Shown here: positions 36,010 through 45,513 of the stretch, piece by piece | Numbering within the stretch: the first letter of the stretch is position 1 | How the letters are laid out: each line of letters starts with the position of its first letter | Assembly (NCBI GenBank): GCA_022842185.1 | Contig: JALHQB010000001.1 | Location: forward strand, 124,001 to 188,000 | Direction of reading: 5' to 3' | From: Acetobacteraceae bacterium | Lineage (GTDB): Bacteria > Pseudomonadota > Alphaproteobacteria > Acetobacterales > Acetobacteraceae | DNA length: 64,000 nucleotides | The notes under the pieces: model-generated | What the model saw: the letters and a program-made list of their open reading frames with translations, nothing else | Told to the model about the DNA's origin: nothing | Databases searched by the model: none | Made by a program: the position numbers and the translations under genes

Positions 36010-37533
36010 ATGGCGGATATCCTCGTCGTCGGGGCAGGTCCGGTCGGCCTGACCATGGCCAGCGAACTCGCGCGTCATGGCGTGCGCTGCCGGATCATCG
36101 ACAAGGCGGACAAGCCTTTGCCCTATTGTCGCGCCATCGGTGTCACGCCCCGCACGCTCGAACTTTGGGAGACCATGGGCATCGCGCAGGAGGCGATCGA
36201 TGCCGGGTTGTGGCTGACCGGCATGCGCTCCTTCATTGCCGGCCGTCCGCCCTTCGATACGCTGAGCAACCTGTCAGACCTGCCCTATGCCGGTCTCGGC
36301 CTTCCGCAATACGAAACCGAGCGATTGCTGACGCGCCATCTCGCACGCCAGGGCATCACCATTGAGCGCGGCGTCGCGCTCGATGCCCTGCAACAGGATG
36401 CCGATGGCGTTGCGGTCACGCTCAATGGCCAATCCCAGCGCTTCAGCCATGTCATCGGATGCGATGGCGCGCACAGCGCCGTGCGCCATGCCCTCGGCAT
36501 CGCCTTCGAAGGCGAGGCGATGCCCGCGACCTTCATGCTGGGCGACGTCCATATGGCGATGGATCTGCCCTACGGCATGGCCCTGCGCGCCGTTCGTCCG
36601 CGGGAGGACGCGCCGCCCGAGCTCTTCGTCGCCATCCCGTTGCCCGAGCCGGGTCGCTATCGTGTCTCGATGATCGCGCCGGAGACCCTCGCCGCCGGCG
36701 CCACCGGCGACCACGGCATCCAGGCGGAGATGAAGGGCCCGGACCTCGCCGCCCTGCAGGCCGTGGCGAACGACCTGCTGCCCGATCCCCCGACGCTGTC
36801 GGACCTGCGCTGGTCGTCCCTCTTCCGCATCAGCATGCGCCTCGCGGCGCGCTATCGTGACGGGCGCGTCTTTATCGCCGGTGACGCTGCGCATATCCAT
36901 CCGCCAACCGGCGGACAGGGGATGAACACCGGCATCCAGGATGCCTGCAACCTTGCCTGGAAACTGGCCGCCGTGCTGGCCGGCCGCGCGCCGGCCGCGT
37001 TGCTCGACAGCTATGAGGCCGAACGGCGCCCGGTCGGTGCCGATGTCGTCGCCAGGACACTGGCCGCCTCGATCAATTTCGGGCGCGAAGGCGGTGCCAA
37101 GCCGGACCGGCTGGAGGATACCCAGATCCTGGTGAATTACCGCGACAGTGCGTGGGTGCGTGACGATGGCGGCGCGGCCGGCCCGCAGGCGGGGGATCGC
37201 GCGCCGGATGCAAGCGGCCTGCGGCGCCACGGCGTGGGCTTCCCGTTGCGCCTGTTCGACGTCCTGCGTGGCACGGAACCGGTGCTGCTGGTGCATGGTC
37301 ATGCCGGCGCACTGCCGCGCATCGCCGGGCTGCGCGTGGTCGTCGTCAGCGCGTCGGCCATGGAGGATCGGTATGGCGCCACAATGCTGCATGACGCGGC
37401 GGGGGAATTCGCCGCGGCCTATGGCGACAGCGCCTGGCTTGTGCGGCCGGATGGCTACGTCGCCTGGCGCGGACCTTCGGCCGATCACCCCGGCCTGACC
37501 GACAGTCTTGGCCGGGTGTTCGGCCTGGCCTGA
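36010..37533 (+). CDS. FAD-dependent aromatic monooxygenase (PheA/TfdB/MhpA type)
   Basis: A 507-residue class A flavoprotein hydroxylase. The FAD Rossmann fold is LVVGAGPVGLTMASELARHG, the NADPH/FAD DG motif is VIGCDGAHSAVRHALG, and the third motif is GDAAHIHPPTGGQGMNTGIQDA. A thioredoxin-like C-terminal domain of about 150 residues follows, as in phenol 2-monooxygenase and MhpA. The ATG at 36010 is preceded by AGGGAGAA. It is probably an aromatic ring hydroxylase using NAD(P)H and oxygen. The next gene is a Bug binding protein after a terminator-like hairpin, so the two are likely separate transcripts. Confidence 0.92.
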   Translation: MADILVVGAGPVGLTMASELARHGVRCRIIDKADKPLPYCRAIGVTPRTLELWETMGIAQEAIDAGLWLTGMRSFIAGRPPFDTLSNLSDLPYAGLGLPQYETERLLTRHLARQGITIERGVALDALQQDADGVAVTLNGQSQRFSHVIGCDGAHSAVRHALGIAFEGEAMPATFMLGDVHMAMDLPYGMALRAVRPREDAPPELFVAIPLPEPGRYRVSMIAPETLAAGATGDHGIQAEMKGPDLAALQAVANDLLPDPPTLSDLRWSSLFRISMRLAARYRDGRVFIAGDAAHIHPPTGGQGMNTGIQDACNLAWKLAAVLAGRAPAALLDSYEAERRPVGADVVARTLAASINFGREGGAKPDRLEDTQILVNYRDSAWVRDDGGAAGPQAGDRAPDASGLRRHGVGFPLRLFDVLRGTEPVLLVHGHAGALPRIAGLRVVVVSASAMEDRYGATMLHDAAGEFAAAYGDSAWLVRPDGYVAWRGPSADHPGLTDSLGRVFGLA

Positions 37534-37548
37534 CGGCCCGCGCGCCAC

Positions 37549-37576
37549 CGCACGCCGGCCCTGGCACCGGCGTGCG
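37549..37576 (+). terminator. Stem-loop after the monooxygenase gene
   Basis: CGCACGCCGG (37549-37558) pairs perfectly with CCGGCGTGCG (37567-37576) around an eight-base loop, 16 bases after the monooxygenase stop. No T-run follows, so termination is probable but not proven. Confidence 0.5.
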
Positions 37577-37664
37577 CGAGGACCGGATGGCGCCGCCGCG
37601 GGCGGTTTGACAAGACCGCGGCGCGATACCGACACTGGTTCCAAGCAATCCGACGGAGGAAACA

Positions 37665-38645
37665 GTGTCCAGAATCGTCCCAGGCCCGATCCGACGGCGT
37701 GCCTTGCTCGCCATCGCGTCTGGCACTGTCGCTGCGCCCGCCATCGCGCAGGCGCCGTGGCCGAACCGGCCTGTCCGCATCATGGTGGGTTTTCCAGCCG
37801 GCGGCACGACCGATATCCTCGGCCGCATCGCCGGGCAGATCCTGCAGGAATCGCTTGGCCAGCCGGTGGTGATCGAGAACCGCCCCGGCGCCGGCTCCAA
37901 CATCGCCGCGCAAGCGGTGCTGCGCGCCCCGGCCGATGGCTACACGCTGCTGCTGGGTTCGCCAGGCACCAACGCCATCAACCCACATCTCTATGCCAAT
38001 GCCGGCTACGATCCGCTGAAGGATTTCCTGCCGATCAGCCAGATCGCGGAAGTGCCGAACCTGATCGCCGCGCATCCGGACATCGGCGCCCGCGATGCGG
38101 CGGCGCTGATCGCGCTCGCGAAATCGCGCACGCTGTCCTATGGCGAGACGAGCATCGGCGGGTCGACGCACCTTGCCGCCGAGTTGTTCCGCCTGATGGG
38201 TGGGTTCGAGGCGACGCACGTCTCCTATCGCGGTTCATCCCCGATGATGGTGGACCTGCTGCCGGGCCGCATCGATTTCGGCACCGACAACCTGCCATCC
38301 ATCATGCCGCATATCCGCTCCGGCGCGCTGGTGCCGATCGGCGTCACCTCAGCCGAACGCTGGCCGGCAAACCCCGACATCCCAGCCATCGCCGAGACCT
38401 TGCCAGGCTATGAGGTCACCGCCTGGTTCGGCTTGGTCGCCCCGCGCGGCACGCCGCCAGAGATCATCGCGCGGGTCAACGCGGCTCTGCGCGCCGGGCT
38501 CGAAAAACCGGAGACGGTGGCGCGCTTGGCCGAACTCGGCGCGCGCCCGCTGCCAGGGACGCCCGAGGTCTATCAGGCGCGCAATGAACGTGAATTCGTC
38601 CGCCTCGGCGATCTGATCCGCCGTGTCGGCATCCGTGCGGAATAG
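37665..38645 (+). CDS. Bug/TctC family solute-binding protein
   Basis: A 326-residue Bug-family binding protein starting at a GTG preceded by GGAGGAAA. The export signal is PIRRRALLAIASGTVAAPAIAQ, with an arginine run suggesting possible Tat use. The mature part opens PWPNRPVRIMVGFPAGGTTDI, then NRPGAGSNIAAQAV and DGYTLLLGSPGTNAI. A gene for a 3-hydroxyisobutyrate-type dehydrogenase follows nine bases after the stop, so it likely imports or senses a hydroxy acid for that enzyme. No membrane subunits are encoded nearby. Confidence 0.92.
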   Translation: MSRIVPGPIRRRALLAIASGTVAAPAIAQAPWPNRPVRIMVGFPAGGTTDILGRIAGQILQESLGQPVVIENRPGAGSNIAAQAVLRAPADGYTLLLGSPGTNAINPHLYANAGYDPLKDFLPISQIAEVPNLIAAHPDIGARDAAALIALAKSRTLSYGETSIGGSTHLAAELFRLMGGFEATHVSYRGSSPMMVDLLPGRIDFGTDNLPSIMPHIRSGALVPIGVTSAERWPANPDIPAIAETLPGYEVTAWFGLVAPRGTPPEIIARVNAALRAGLEKPETVARLAELGARPLPGTPEVYQARNEREFVRLGDLIRRVGIRAE

Positions 38646-38654
38646 GAGCAGCAT

Positions 38655-39536
38655 ATGGCACGCATCGGTTTCGTCGGGCTTGGCCGCATGGGCGCGCATA
38701 TGGCGCGCAACCTGCTGAAGGCGGGGCATGAGGTCGTGGTGTTCGACATCGTGCAGGCGGCGGTCGATGCCGTCGTCGCATCGGGGGCCAAGGCGGCATT
38801 TTCCTCCGCCGCCGCGGCGCAGGATGCGGATGTGGTGATCACCATGCTGCCGGCTGGCGAGCAGGTCCGCGACGCCTGGCTGGGGCAGGGCGGCCTGGCC
38901 AAGGCTTCACGCGCCGATGCGCTGCTGATGGATTGCTCGACCATCGACGTCGCGACGGCGCGCGAGGTCGCGGCGGCGTCCGGGCGACCCTTCCTCGACG
39001 CGCCGGTCTCGGGTGGCGTCATGGGGGCCGAAGCCGGCACGCTGACCTTCATGGTCGGCGGTGATGCGGAAGCGGTCGAACGCGCAAAGCCGATCCTGGG
39101 TGCGATGGGCAAGACCATCGTCCATTGCGGCGATGCCGGCGCGGGGCAGGTGGCGAAGCTGTGCAACAACATGATGCTCGCCGCGACCATGGCGGTGACG
39201 TCGGAAGCCTTCGTGATGGCTGAACGGCTCGGCCTGCCGGCGCAGGCGCTGTATGATGTGTGTTCCAAATCCACCGCGATGTCCTGGGCGCTGAACAATT
39301 CCTGCCCGGTGCCCGGCCCGGTGCCGACCAGTGCCGCCAACCGGGACTTCGCGCCCGGCTTCACCGCGGCGCTGATGCGCAAGGATCTGGGCCTGGCGCA
39401 GCAGGCGGCGAAGGATGCGGGGGTGGATGCGAAGGTCGGCGCGCTGACGCTGTCCCTGTTCGACCGGTTCGTCGAAAGCGGCGGCGCCAACAAGGATTTC
39501 TCCGGGATCATTACGATGATCCGTGAAGGTAAGTGA
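38655..39536 (+). CDS. 3-hydroxyisobutyrate dehydrogenase family protein
   Basis: A 293-residue beta-hydroxyacid dehydrogenase. The NAD motif is IGFVGLGRMGAHMARNLLKAG, the substrate-binding motif is DAPVSGGVMGAEAGTLTFMVGG (start of the signature), and the catalytic lysine is in GQVAKLCNNMML. The length and segments FAPGFTAALMRKDLGLA match 3-hydroxyisobutyrate dehydrogenase, which acts in valine breakdown. Tartronate-semialdehyde reductase is the main alternative. An AGGAGCA ribosome site precedes the ATG. It is coupled by GTGA to the iron alcohol dehydrogenase gene. Confidence 0.92.
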   Translation: MARIGFVGLGRMGAHMARNLLKAGHEVVVFDIVQAAVDAVVASGAKAAFSSAAAAQDADVVITMLPAGEQVRDAWLGQGGLAKASRADALLMDCSTIDVATAREVAAASGRPFLDAPVSGGVMGAEAGTLTFMVGGDAEAVERAKPILGAMGKTIVHCGDAGAGQVAKLCNNMMLAATMAVTSEAFVMAERLGLPAQALYDVCSKSTAMSWALNNSCPVPGPVPTSAANRDFAPGFTAALMRKDLGLAQQAAKDAGVDAKVGALTLSLFDRFVESGGANKDFSGIITMIREGK

Positions 39537-40708
39537 CGATGACGACGAGTTTTGTTTCGCCGCGACTGCTGATGATCGGCGGCGGCGCTGTCGGCAAGCT
39601 CCCCGAGGTCCTGGCGCAGTTCGGATTCTCCAGGCCACTGGTGGTGACCGACCCGTGGATGGTCTCCTCCGGCACGGTGGACAAGGCGCTGGCGCCGTTG
39701 CGCGCGGCGGGCATCACCGCCGGCGTGTTCTCCGAAACCGTGCCCGACCCGACAGACACCGTGATCGAAGCCGGCGTCGCCGCGATGAAGGCCGGCGACT
39801 ACGATTGCCTCATCGGTTTCGGTGGTGGCTCGCCGATGGATACCGCCAAGGCCATGGCGATCCTCGGCGCCGCCCCGCCGGGCGCCAAGATGCGGGACTT
39901 CAAGGTGCCGGCGCAGGCCAATCGCGGCGCGCTGCCCGTCATCGGCATCCCCACCACCGCGGGCACCGGCAGCGAGGCGACGCGTTTCACCGTCATCACC
40001 GATACCGAGCGTGACGAGAAGATGCTGATCGCCGGGCTTGGCGCGCTGCCGCTCGCTGCCGTGGTGGATTACGAACTGACCTTCACCCTGCCGGCGCGCA
40101 TCACCGCCGATACCGGCATCGACAGCCTGACGCATGCGCTGGAGGCCTTCGTCTCCAAGCGTGCGAATGACGAGGCGGATGAATACGCGCTGCGGGCAAT
40201 GCGTCTGATCGCGCCGAACCTGCGCACCGTCTATGGCGAACCCGGCAACAAGCAGGCACGCGCCGCGATGATGAAGGGTGCGACGCTGGCCGGCATCGCC
40301 TTCAGCAATTCGTCCGTCGCGCTGGTGCATGGCATGTCGCGCCCGATCGGCGCGCATTTCCATGTGCCGCACGGGTTGTCCAACGCGATGCTGCTGCCGG
40401 CCGTCACGGAATACAGCCTGAACGCGGCCCTGCCGCGTTACGCCGAAGCGGCGCGCGCGATGGGCGTGGCGACGTCAGCCGAGGGTGACCAATCGGCGGC
40501 GGCGAAGCTGCTGCAGGAATTGCGCGACCTCAATCGCGACCTCGCCGTGCCGACGCCGGCCGCCTATGGCATCGACCCGGCGCAATGGGATGCGCTGCTG
40601 CCGACCATGGCGGACCAGGCGCTCGCCTCCGGCAGCCCGGCCAACAACCCCGCGGTGCCGGACGCAGCGGCGATCCTGGGCCTGTATCGCCGCGCCTGGT
40701 CGGGCTGA
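39533..40708 (+). CDS. Iron-containing alcohol dehydrogenase
   Basis: A 391-residue group III alcohol dehydrogenase. The NAD-binding turn is GFGGGSPMDTAK. The iron ligands lie in DSLTHALEAFVS and in HGMSRPIGAHFHVPHGLSNAMLLP (first part and later histidine). Members oxidise or reduce diverse alcohols, semialdehydes or maleylacetate. Translation can begin at the GTG 39533, which overlaps the preceding stop, or at the ATG 39539, which has better spacing from AAGG. Following a hydroxyacid dehydrogenase, it may handle the semialdehyde or a related alcohol. It ends one base before a convergent gene. Confidence 0.92.
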   Translation: MTMTTSFVSPRLLMIGGGAVGKLPEVLAQFGFSRPLVVTDPWMVSSGTVDKALAPLRAAGITAGVFSETVPDPTDTVIEAGVAAMKAGDYDCLIGFGGGSPMDTAKAMAILGAAPPGAKMRDFKVPAQANRGALPVIGIPTTAGTGSEATRFTVITDTERDEKMLIAGLGALPLAAVVDYELTFTLPARITADTGIDSLTHALEAFVSKRANDEADEYALRAMRLIAPNLRTVYGEPGNKQARAAMMKGATLAGIAFSNSSVALVHGMSRPIGAHFHVPHGLSNAMLLPAVTEYSLNAALPRYAEAARAMGVATSAEGDQSAAAKLLQELRDLNRDLAVPTPAAYGIDPAQWDALLPTMADQALASGSPANNPAVPDAAAILGLYRRAWSG

Positions 40709-40709
40709 T

Positions 40710-41681
40710 CTACTCCAGCCGGATGTCGAGCGCGCGCACCAGCGGTGTCCAGCGCGCGCGCTCGGCCGCCAGGAAGGCGGCGGTCTCGGCCGGACCCAGC
40801 CGCATCGGCAGAGCCGCCAGGGCGCGATATCGCTCCATGGTCGCGGGCACGGCCAGAGCTTCCCCCGCGACCGCCGCGATGCGCTGCGCCGCGGGCAGGG
40901 GCATCTGAGCCGGGCCGAGCAGCCCGTACCAATTGCCCGCCTCCATCGGCTGGCCCAGTTCGGTCAGCGTCGGCAGGTCGGGCAGCAGCGGGATGCGCGT
41001 CGCCGCACCCGCGGCCAGCAGCTTCGCCCGCCCGTCCCGTGCCGCGGCCTCGCCGGCGCCGGCCGTCAGGAACATCACATCCACCTGCCCCCCGAGCAGC
41101 GCCGTGCCGGCCGGGGCGGAGCCGGTAAAGGGGACATGCAGCAATTCGATGCCGGCCTGCCGTGCCAGCATCTCCATCGCCAGATGCGCCGTGCTGCCGA
41201 TCCCCCAGGAGGCATAGCTCACCGACCCCGGCGCGGCCTTGGCGCGGGCGATCAGCGCCGCCAGCGTGTCCACCTCCAGCCCTGGCCGCCGGATCAGAAC
41301 GAAGGGCGCGCCAGCGAAGATCGTGACCGGCGTGAAGTCCCGCTGCGGGTCATAGGGCAGGCGCGGATAGATCAGCGGGTTGATCGCATGCGTCTCGGCA
41401 TTGGCGAGGATGAGCGTGTGGCCATCCGGCGCCGCGCGGGCGACCGCCTGTGTGCCCAGCGCGCCATTGGCTCCGCCCCGGTTCTCGACGACCACCGGCT
41501 GGCCCAATGCAGCGCCCATGGCCGGTGCCAGGACCCGTATCGAAAGGTCGGCCAGCCCGCCCGCATTCCACGGCACGACCACGCGCACCGCCTGGTCGGG
41601 GAATGCTGCCAGCGCCGGTGCGGCGAAGGGCAGGGCGGCGGCCGCGCCCAACATGGCGCGGCGTGTCAGGGGGTGAGGCAT
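40710..41681 (-). CDS. Bug/TctC family solute-binding protein
   Basis: A 323-residue Bug-family protein. The export signal LTRRAMLGAAAALPFAAPALA is followed by the mature start FPDQAVRVVVPWNAGGLADL, NRGGANGALGTQAV and DGHTLILANAETHAI. GGGAG lies nine bases before the ATG at 41681. It is transcribed leftward, downstream of secDF with 91 bases between, and is convergent with the alcohol dehydrogenase gene. It has no catabolic partner on its own strand, so the ligand cannot be guessed. Confidence 0.92.
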   Translation of the reverse strand: MPHPLTRRAMLGAAAALPFAAPALAAFPDQAVRVVVPWNAGGLADLSIRVLAPAMGAALGQPVVVENRGGANGALGTQAVARAAPDGHTLILANAETHAINPLIYPRLPYDPQRDFTPVTIFAGAPFVLIRRPGLEVDTLAALIARAKAAPGSVSYASWGIGSTAHLAMEMLARQAGIELLHVPFTGSAPAGTALLGGQVDVMFLTAGAGEAAARDGRAKLLAAGAATRIPLLPDLPTLTELGQPMEAGNWYGLLGPAQMPLPAAQRIAAVAGEALAVPATMERYRALAALPMRLGPAETAAFLAAERARWTPLVRALDIRLE

Positions 41682-41746
41682 GGTGGCGATTCTCCCGATG
41701 CGCCGACTGATGCGGCGTTGCGGTGGCCAGCATCACATGGGAGTCG

Positions 41747-41769
41747 CCGCGGGGCCAATGCCCCGGCGG
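41747..41769 (-). terminator. GC-rich hairpin after secDF
   Basis: CCGC-GGGGC (41747-41755) pairs with GCCCC-GGCGG (41760-41769) around CAAT with one bulged base, four bases beyond the secDF stop. No T-run is present. A weak terminator is the simplest reading. Confidence 0.4.
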
Positions 41770-41772
41770 GAA

Positions 41773-44352
41773 TCAGGCCGCCGGTGCCTTTGCCGGCTTG
41801 TGCGCCACGGCGCCGGTCCCATCGCCATCCCGACGCATCCGGTTGCGTCCCGTGAACAGCACGATCGGCGCGGCGATGAACACCGACGACCCGGCCGAGA
41901 TAACGATGCCGACCACCATGACCCAGGCGAAACCCGACAGCGTATCACCGCCGAACAGCGCCAGCGGCACGGCCGACAGCAGCAGCGTCATCGACGTGCC
42001 GAGCGAGCGGTTCATCGTCTCGTTGATCGACAAATCCACCAGCTGATCGAGCGGCATGGTCTTGAATTTGCGCAGATTCTCCCGCATCCGGTCGAACACC
42101 ACGACCTTGTCGTTCGCCGAAAAGCCGATGACGGTCAGGATGCCGGCGATGGTGGTCAGGTTGAACTCGACCTGGAACAGAACCATGAAGCCGATGGTCT
42201 TGGTGGCATCCAGCACCAGGGTGGTGATGGCGGCGACGCCGAACTGCCATTCGAAGCGGATCCAGATGTAGATCAGCATGGCGATGAACGACAGGCCGAG
42301 CGCCATCAGCCCGCCGATGAACAATTCATTCGACACGCGATTGCCGACTGCTTCCACGCGCAGGATCCGGGTGCCGGGTGCCACCTGTTCCAGCGCGTCG
42401 CGCACCTTGTTGACCGATGCCTGGATCGCGCCCTCGTCGCCCTGGGCGGGCAGGCGGATGGCGTAGGTCGAGGCATCGCCGAATTGCAGGATGGTCGCGT
42501 CGCCGAGATCGAGCGCGCCGACCGACGACCGCAGCGCCGCGATGTCCCCCGCCTGGGGCGTGCGGACCTCCATCTCGATGCCGCCCTGGAAGTCGATGCC
42601 CTTTTCAAGTCCCGGATAAAAGGCGAGGCCGACCGAAGCGGTGGACAGCACCGCGGAGATGATCAGGCCCGTACGAGCCGCGCGCATGAACGGGATGCGC
42701 GTGCCATCGGGGAAGATGCGGAACAGCGGGCGGCGCAGGCGTTCGTACAAGGACAGGCCGGGCCGCTGGAACACCGGCAATTCCTTGGGCCGCGTCGCGC
42801 GGTACCACCAGGAGGTGAACAGGCGCGTCAGCACCGTCGCGGTCCACATCTGCACGATGGTGCCGATGGCGACCGTGACCGCGAAGCCCTTCACCGTGCC
42901 GGATCCGAAGCCATACAGGCAGGCCATCGCGATCAGGTTGGTCAGGTTCGAATCCAGGATGGTGCCGGACGCCTTGGTATATCCGGCCTCCAGCGCGCTG
43001 ATCGGCGTTCGCCCGTTGCGGACTTCCTCGCGGATGCGTTCGTTGATCAGGATATTGGCGTCGAGCGCGGTGCCGAGCGTCAGCACGATGCCGGCGATGC
43101 CCGGCAGGGTCAGCGTGGCTTCCAGCAGCGTCATCCCGGCGATTACCAGGATGAGGTTGAACGCCAGCGCGATATTGGCGAACCAGCCCAGCAGGCCATA
43201 GGCAAAGCCCATGTAGATGAAGACGAACAGCGTGCCGGCCCCGAGCGCATAGGCACCGGCGCGAATGGCATCGGCGCCAAGCTCAGGCCCGACGGTGCGT
43301 TCCTCGACCACGGTCAGCGGCGCGGGCAGGGCACCGGCGCGCAGCAATACGGCGAGGTCGTTGGCGGTGCGCGCGGTGAAGGAGCCGCTGATCTGCCCCT
43401 GTCCGCCGGTGATGGGTTCGCGGATCACCGGGGCGGTGATCACCTTGTCGTCCAGCACGACCGCGAAGGGGCGCCCGACATTCTCCCGCGTGATCTGGGC
43501 GAAGCGGCGGGTACCGACGGAATCGAACTGGAAGTTCACCACCCATTCGCCGTTGCGGCTGTCCTGGCCGGCGCGGGCGTTGGTGAGGTTCGCGCCATCT
43601 ACCTCGACCCGGCGGCGCACTGCATAGCGTTCGCCTTCGCGCTCACCGGGCAGGAACATCACTCCCGGCGGCGGGGTTGCCGCCATGGCGGCGGCTTCGT
43701 CGACTAGATGGAAGGTCATGCGGGCGGTGCGGCCCAGCAGGTCCTTGATACGGTTGGGGTCCTCGATGCCCGGCAGCGTGACCAGGATGCGCGATTGGCC
43801 CTGGCGGGCGATCAGCGCTTCCGCCACGCCGGTCTCATCGATTCGGCGACGCACGATCTCGATGGATTGCTCGACGGCGCTGGTGGCCTTGGCGCGCAGG
43901 CCGGCCTCGGTCAGCGTCGCCCAGATTTGGCCATCCGGGGCGCTGGTGACCTCGAGGTCGGGGACGGAAAGCCCGGTGGGCAATTGCACCGGGCTGGCGA
44001 GTTCGCGCAGCGCGGTGACGGCGAGAGGCACCTGCGCCGTGTCGAGCACGCGCAGCCCCATCCGGCGGTTCGCCGGGTCGGATGCCAGGTTCACGTACCG
44101 CACATTGCCGGCGCGCAGGCGCGTGCGCGCCCCTTCGATCATGCTGTCGAGGCGTTCGCGCACAACGGTGTTGAGATCGACCTCGAGCAACAGGTACGAC
44201 CCGCCGCGCAGATCGAGCCCGAGGCTGATCTGCCGGGCCGGGAACCAGCCCGGAAAGGCCGAGCGTGGCGCCAGGTTCAACAGGGTGACGAGAGTCCCGA
44301 CGAGGCAGACCGCCAGGATCACGGCGGTCTTCCAACGCGCGAAATGTAGCAT
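41773..44352 (-). CDS. secDF: Protein translocase subunit SecDF (fused)
   Basis: An 859-residue fusion of SecD and SecF, the proton-driven part of the Sec translocase that helps pull proteins out of the channel. The SecD half opens with a membrane helix and FPARQISLGLDLRGGSYLLLEVD, followed by the large periplasmic P1 domain and the helices around FGSGTVKGFAVTVAIGT. The SecF half starts near GIDFQGGIEMEVRTP and ends with the conserved FSANDKVVVFDRMRENL helix pair. The ATG at 44352 gives a normal N-terminus; the longer upstream frame reads through non-membrane sequence. No yajC is adjacent, unlike the usual order, and a divergent oxidoreductase gene lies upstream. Confidence 0.95.
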   Translation of the reverse strand: MLHFARWKTAVILAVCLVGTLVTLLNLAPRSAFPGWFPARQISLGLDLRGGSYLLLEVDLNTVVRERLDSMIEGARTRLRAGNVRYVNLASDPANRRMGLRVLDTAQVPLAVTALRELASPVQLPTGLSVPDLEVTSAPDGQIWATLTEAGLRAKATSAVEQSIEIVRRRIDETGVAEALIARQGQSRILVTLPGIEDPNRIKDLLGRTARMTFHLVDEAAAMAATPPPGVMFLPGEREGERYAVRRRVEVDGANLTNARAGQDSRNGEWVVNFQFDSVGTRRFAQITRENVGRPFAVVLDDKVITAPVIREPITGGQGQISGSFTARTANDLAVLLRAGALPAPLTVVEERTVGPELGADAIRAGAYALGAGTLFVFIYMGFAYGLLGWFANIALAFNLILVIAGMTLLEATLTLPGIAGIVLTLGTALDANILINERIREEVRNGRTPISALEAGYTKASGTILDSNLTNLIAMACLYGFGSGTVKGFAVTVAIGTIVQMWTATVLTRLFTSWWYRATRPKELPVFQRPGLSLYERLRRPLFRIFPDGTRIPFMRAARTGLIISAVLSTASVGLAFYPGLEKGIDFQGGIEMEVRTPQAGDIAALRSSVGALDLGDATILQFGDASTYAIRLPAQGDEGAIQASVNKVRDALEQVAPGTRILRVEAVGNRVSNELFIGGLMALGLSFIAMLIYIWIRFEWQFGVAAITTLVLDATKTIGFMVLFQVEFNLTTIAGILTVIGFSANDKVVVFDRMRENLRKFKTMPLDQLVDLSINETMNRSLGTSMTLLLSAVPLALFGGDTLSGFAWVMVVGIVISAGSSVFIAAPIVLFTGRNRMRRDGDGTGAVAHKPAKAPAA

Positions 44353-44550
44353 GGGTAACGGAAACCCCAGGTTTTCAGGCGCCGGACAATGGCGACGGGG
44401 GGCAGGCGATGCAACCCTGCCGGCGGCCTGACGACGGAAGGGCGTCGTCATCGCGCCCATGGCCCGATTGCGCAAGGCTTATCCGGCCGTTCCGGTGTCG
44501 TTCCGTGACGGGGCCATGCGGGCCGTGCCGCGCTCTGCTAGAACCCCGGC

Positions 44551-45498
44551 ATGATCGCCCGTGATGAACCTCTCGCCCTTGCCATTCTTGGCGTTGGGCA
44601 TTTCGGCCGCTTCCATGCCCTCAAGGCGGCGGCCAATCCGCGGGTCCGGCTCGTCGGCCTGGCCGATGCGGATCCCGCCCGTGCCGCCCATGTGGCGGCG
44701 GAGGTCGGCACCCGGGCCATGACGCCCGAAGCCGCGATCGCCGCCGCGGATGCGCTCATCATCGCCGCGCCCACGCGCTTCCATCATGACCTTGCCATGG
44801 CCGCGCTGGCCGCGGGGCGGCATCTGTTCATCGAAAAGCCAATCGCGGCAACGCTGGAACAGGCGGATGCGGTGATCGCGGCGGCCCGGGGCCGCGTGCT
44901 CCAGGTCGGGCATATCGAGCGCTTTTCCGCCGCCTTCCGTGCTGTGGTGGAAGCGGAGTCGGGCGGCCGGTCCCTGTCGTGGGACGCGATCCGCGTCGCG
45001 CCGTTCCGGCCCCGCAGCCTGGACGTGTCCGTGGTGCTGGACCTGATGATCCATGACATCGACATGGTCCTGACCTTGGCCGGCGAAGACCCCGAGGCCA
45101 TCGAGGCGGTCGGTTCGGCCGTCGCGTCGGAACGGCCGGATTTCGCCGTGGCGCGGTTGCAATTCTCCGGCGGGCGGGCGGCGGTCATCACGGCGTCGCG
45201 GGTGTCGCTCGCGATGGAACGCCGCCTGCGCGTTCTGGGCACGGAAGGGGAGATGAGCGTGAACTTCCTCGATCGCTCGCTTGCCGTGTTGCGTCGTGGC
45301 GGGGCCGAACCGGTGGCGGCCATGCCGGGTTCGGGCATCGACCGCGCGACCTGGACCGACCATGACAGCCTGGAAGCCGAACAGGGCGCGTTCGTCGCCG
45401 CGTGCCTGGACGGCGCGCCGGTTGTGGTGGACGGTGCGGCCGGACGGCGGGCGCTGAAGGTGGCGCTTGCTGTGGAGGCCGCGATCGGCGGCGCGTAA
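44551..45498 (+). CDS. Gfo/Idh/MocA family oxidoreductase
   Basis: A 315-residue NAD(P)-dependent oxidoreductase. The Rossmann motif is LAILGVGHFGRFHALKAA, the signature EKP is in FIEKPIAATLEQAD, and GHIERFSAAFRA plus DLMIHDIDMVLTLAGED mark the substrate domain with its catalytic histidine. The small size and LDLMIHDID resemble UDP-sugar dehydrogenases of this family (such as GnnA in lipid A sugar synthesis) as much as inositol or glucose dehydrogenases. It starts the rightward run to 50316, 15 bases before the next gene, and is divergent from secDF. Confidence 0.9.
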   Translation: MIARDEPLALAILGVGHFGRFHALKAAANPRVRLVGLADADPARAAHVAAEVGTRAMTPEAAIAAADALIIAAPTRFHHDLAMAALAAGRHLFIEKPIAATLEQADAVIAAARGRVLQVGHIERFSAAFRAVVEAESGGRSLSWDAIRVAPFRPRSLDVSVVLDLMIHDIDMVLTLAGEDPEAIEAVGSAVASERPDFAVARLQFSGGRAAVITASRVSLAMERRLRVLGTEGEMSVNFLDRSLAVLRRGGAEPVAAMPGSGIDRATWTDHDSLEAEQGAFVAACLDGAPVVVDGAAGRRALKVALAVEAAIGGA

Positions 45499-45513
45499 GA
45501 GGAAACGACATTC

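Noticed and set aside
41680..43707. A 675-codon plus-strand frame opposite secDF
   Set aside because: Composition is Asp/Gln/His/Arg-rich and antisense to conserved SecDF segments; no motifs.
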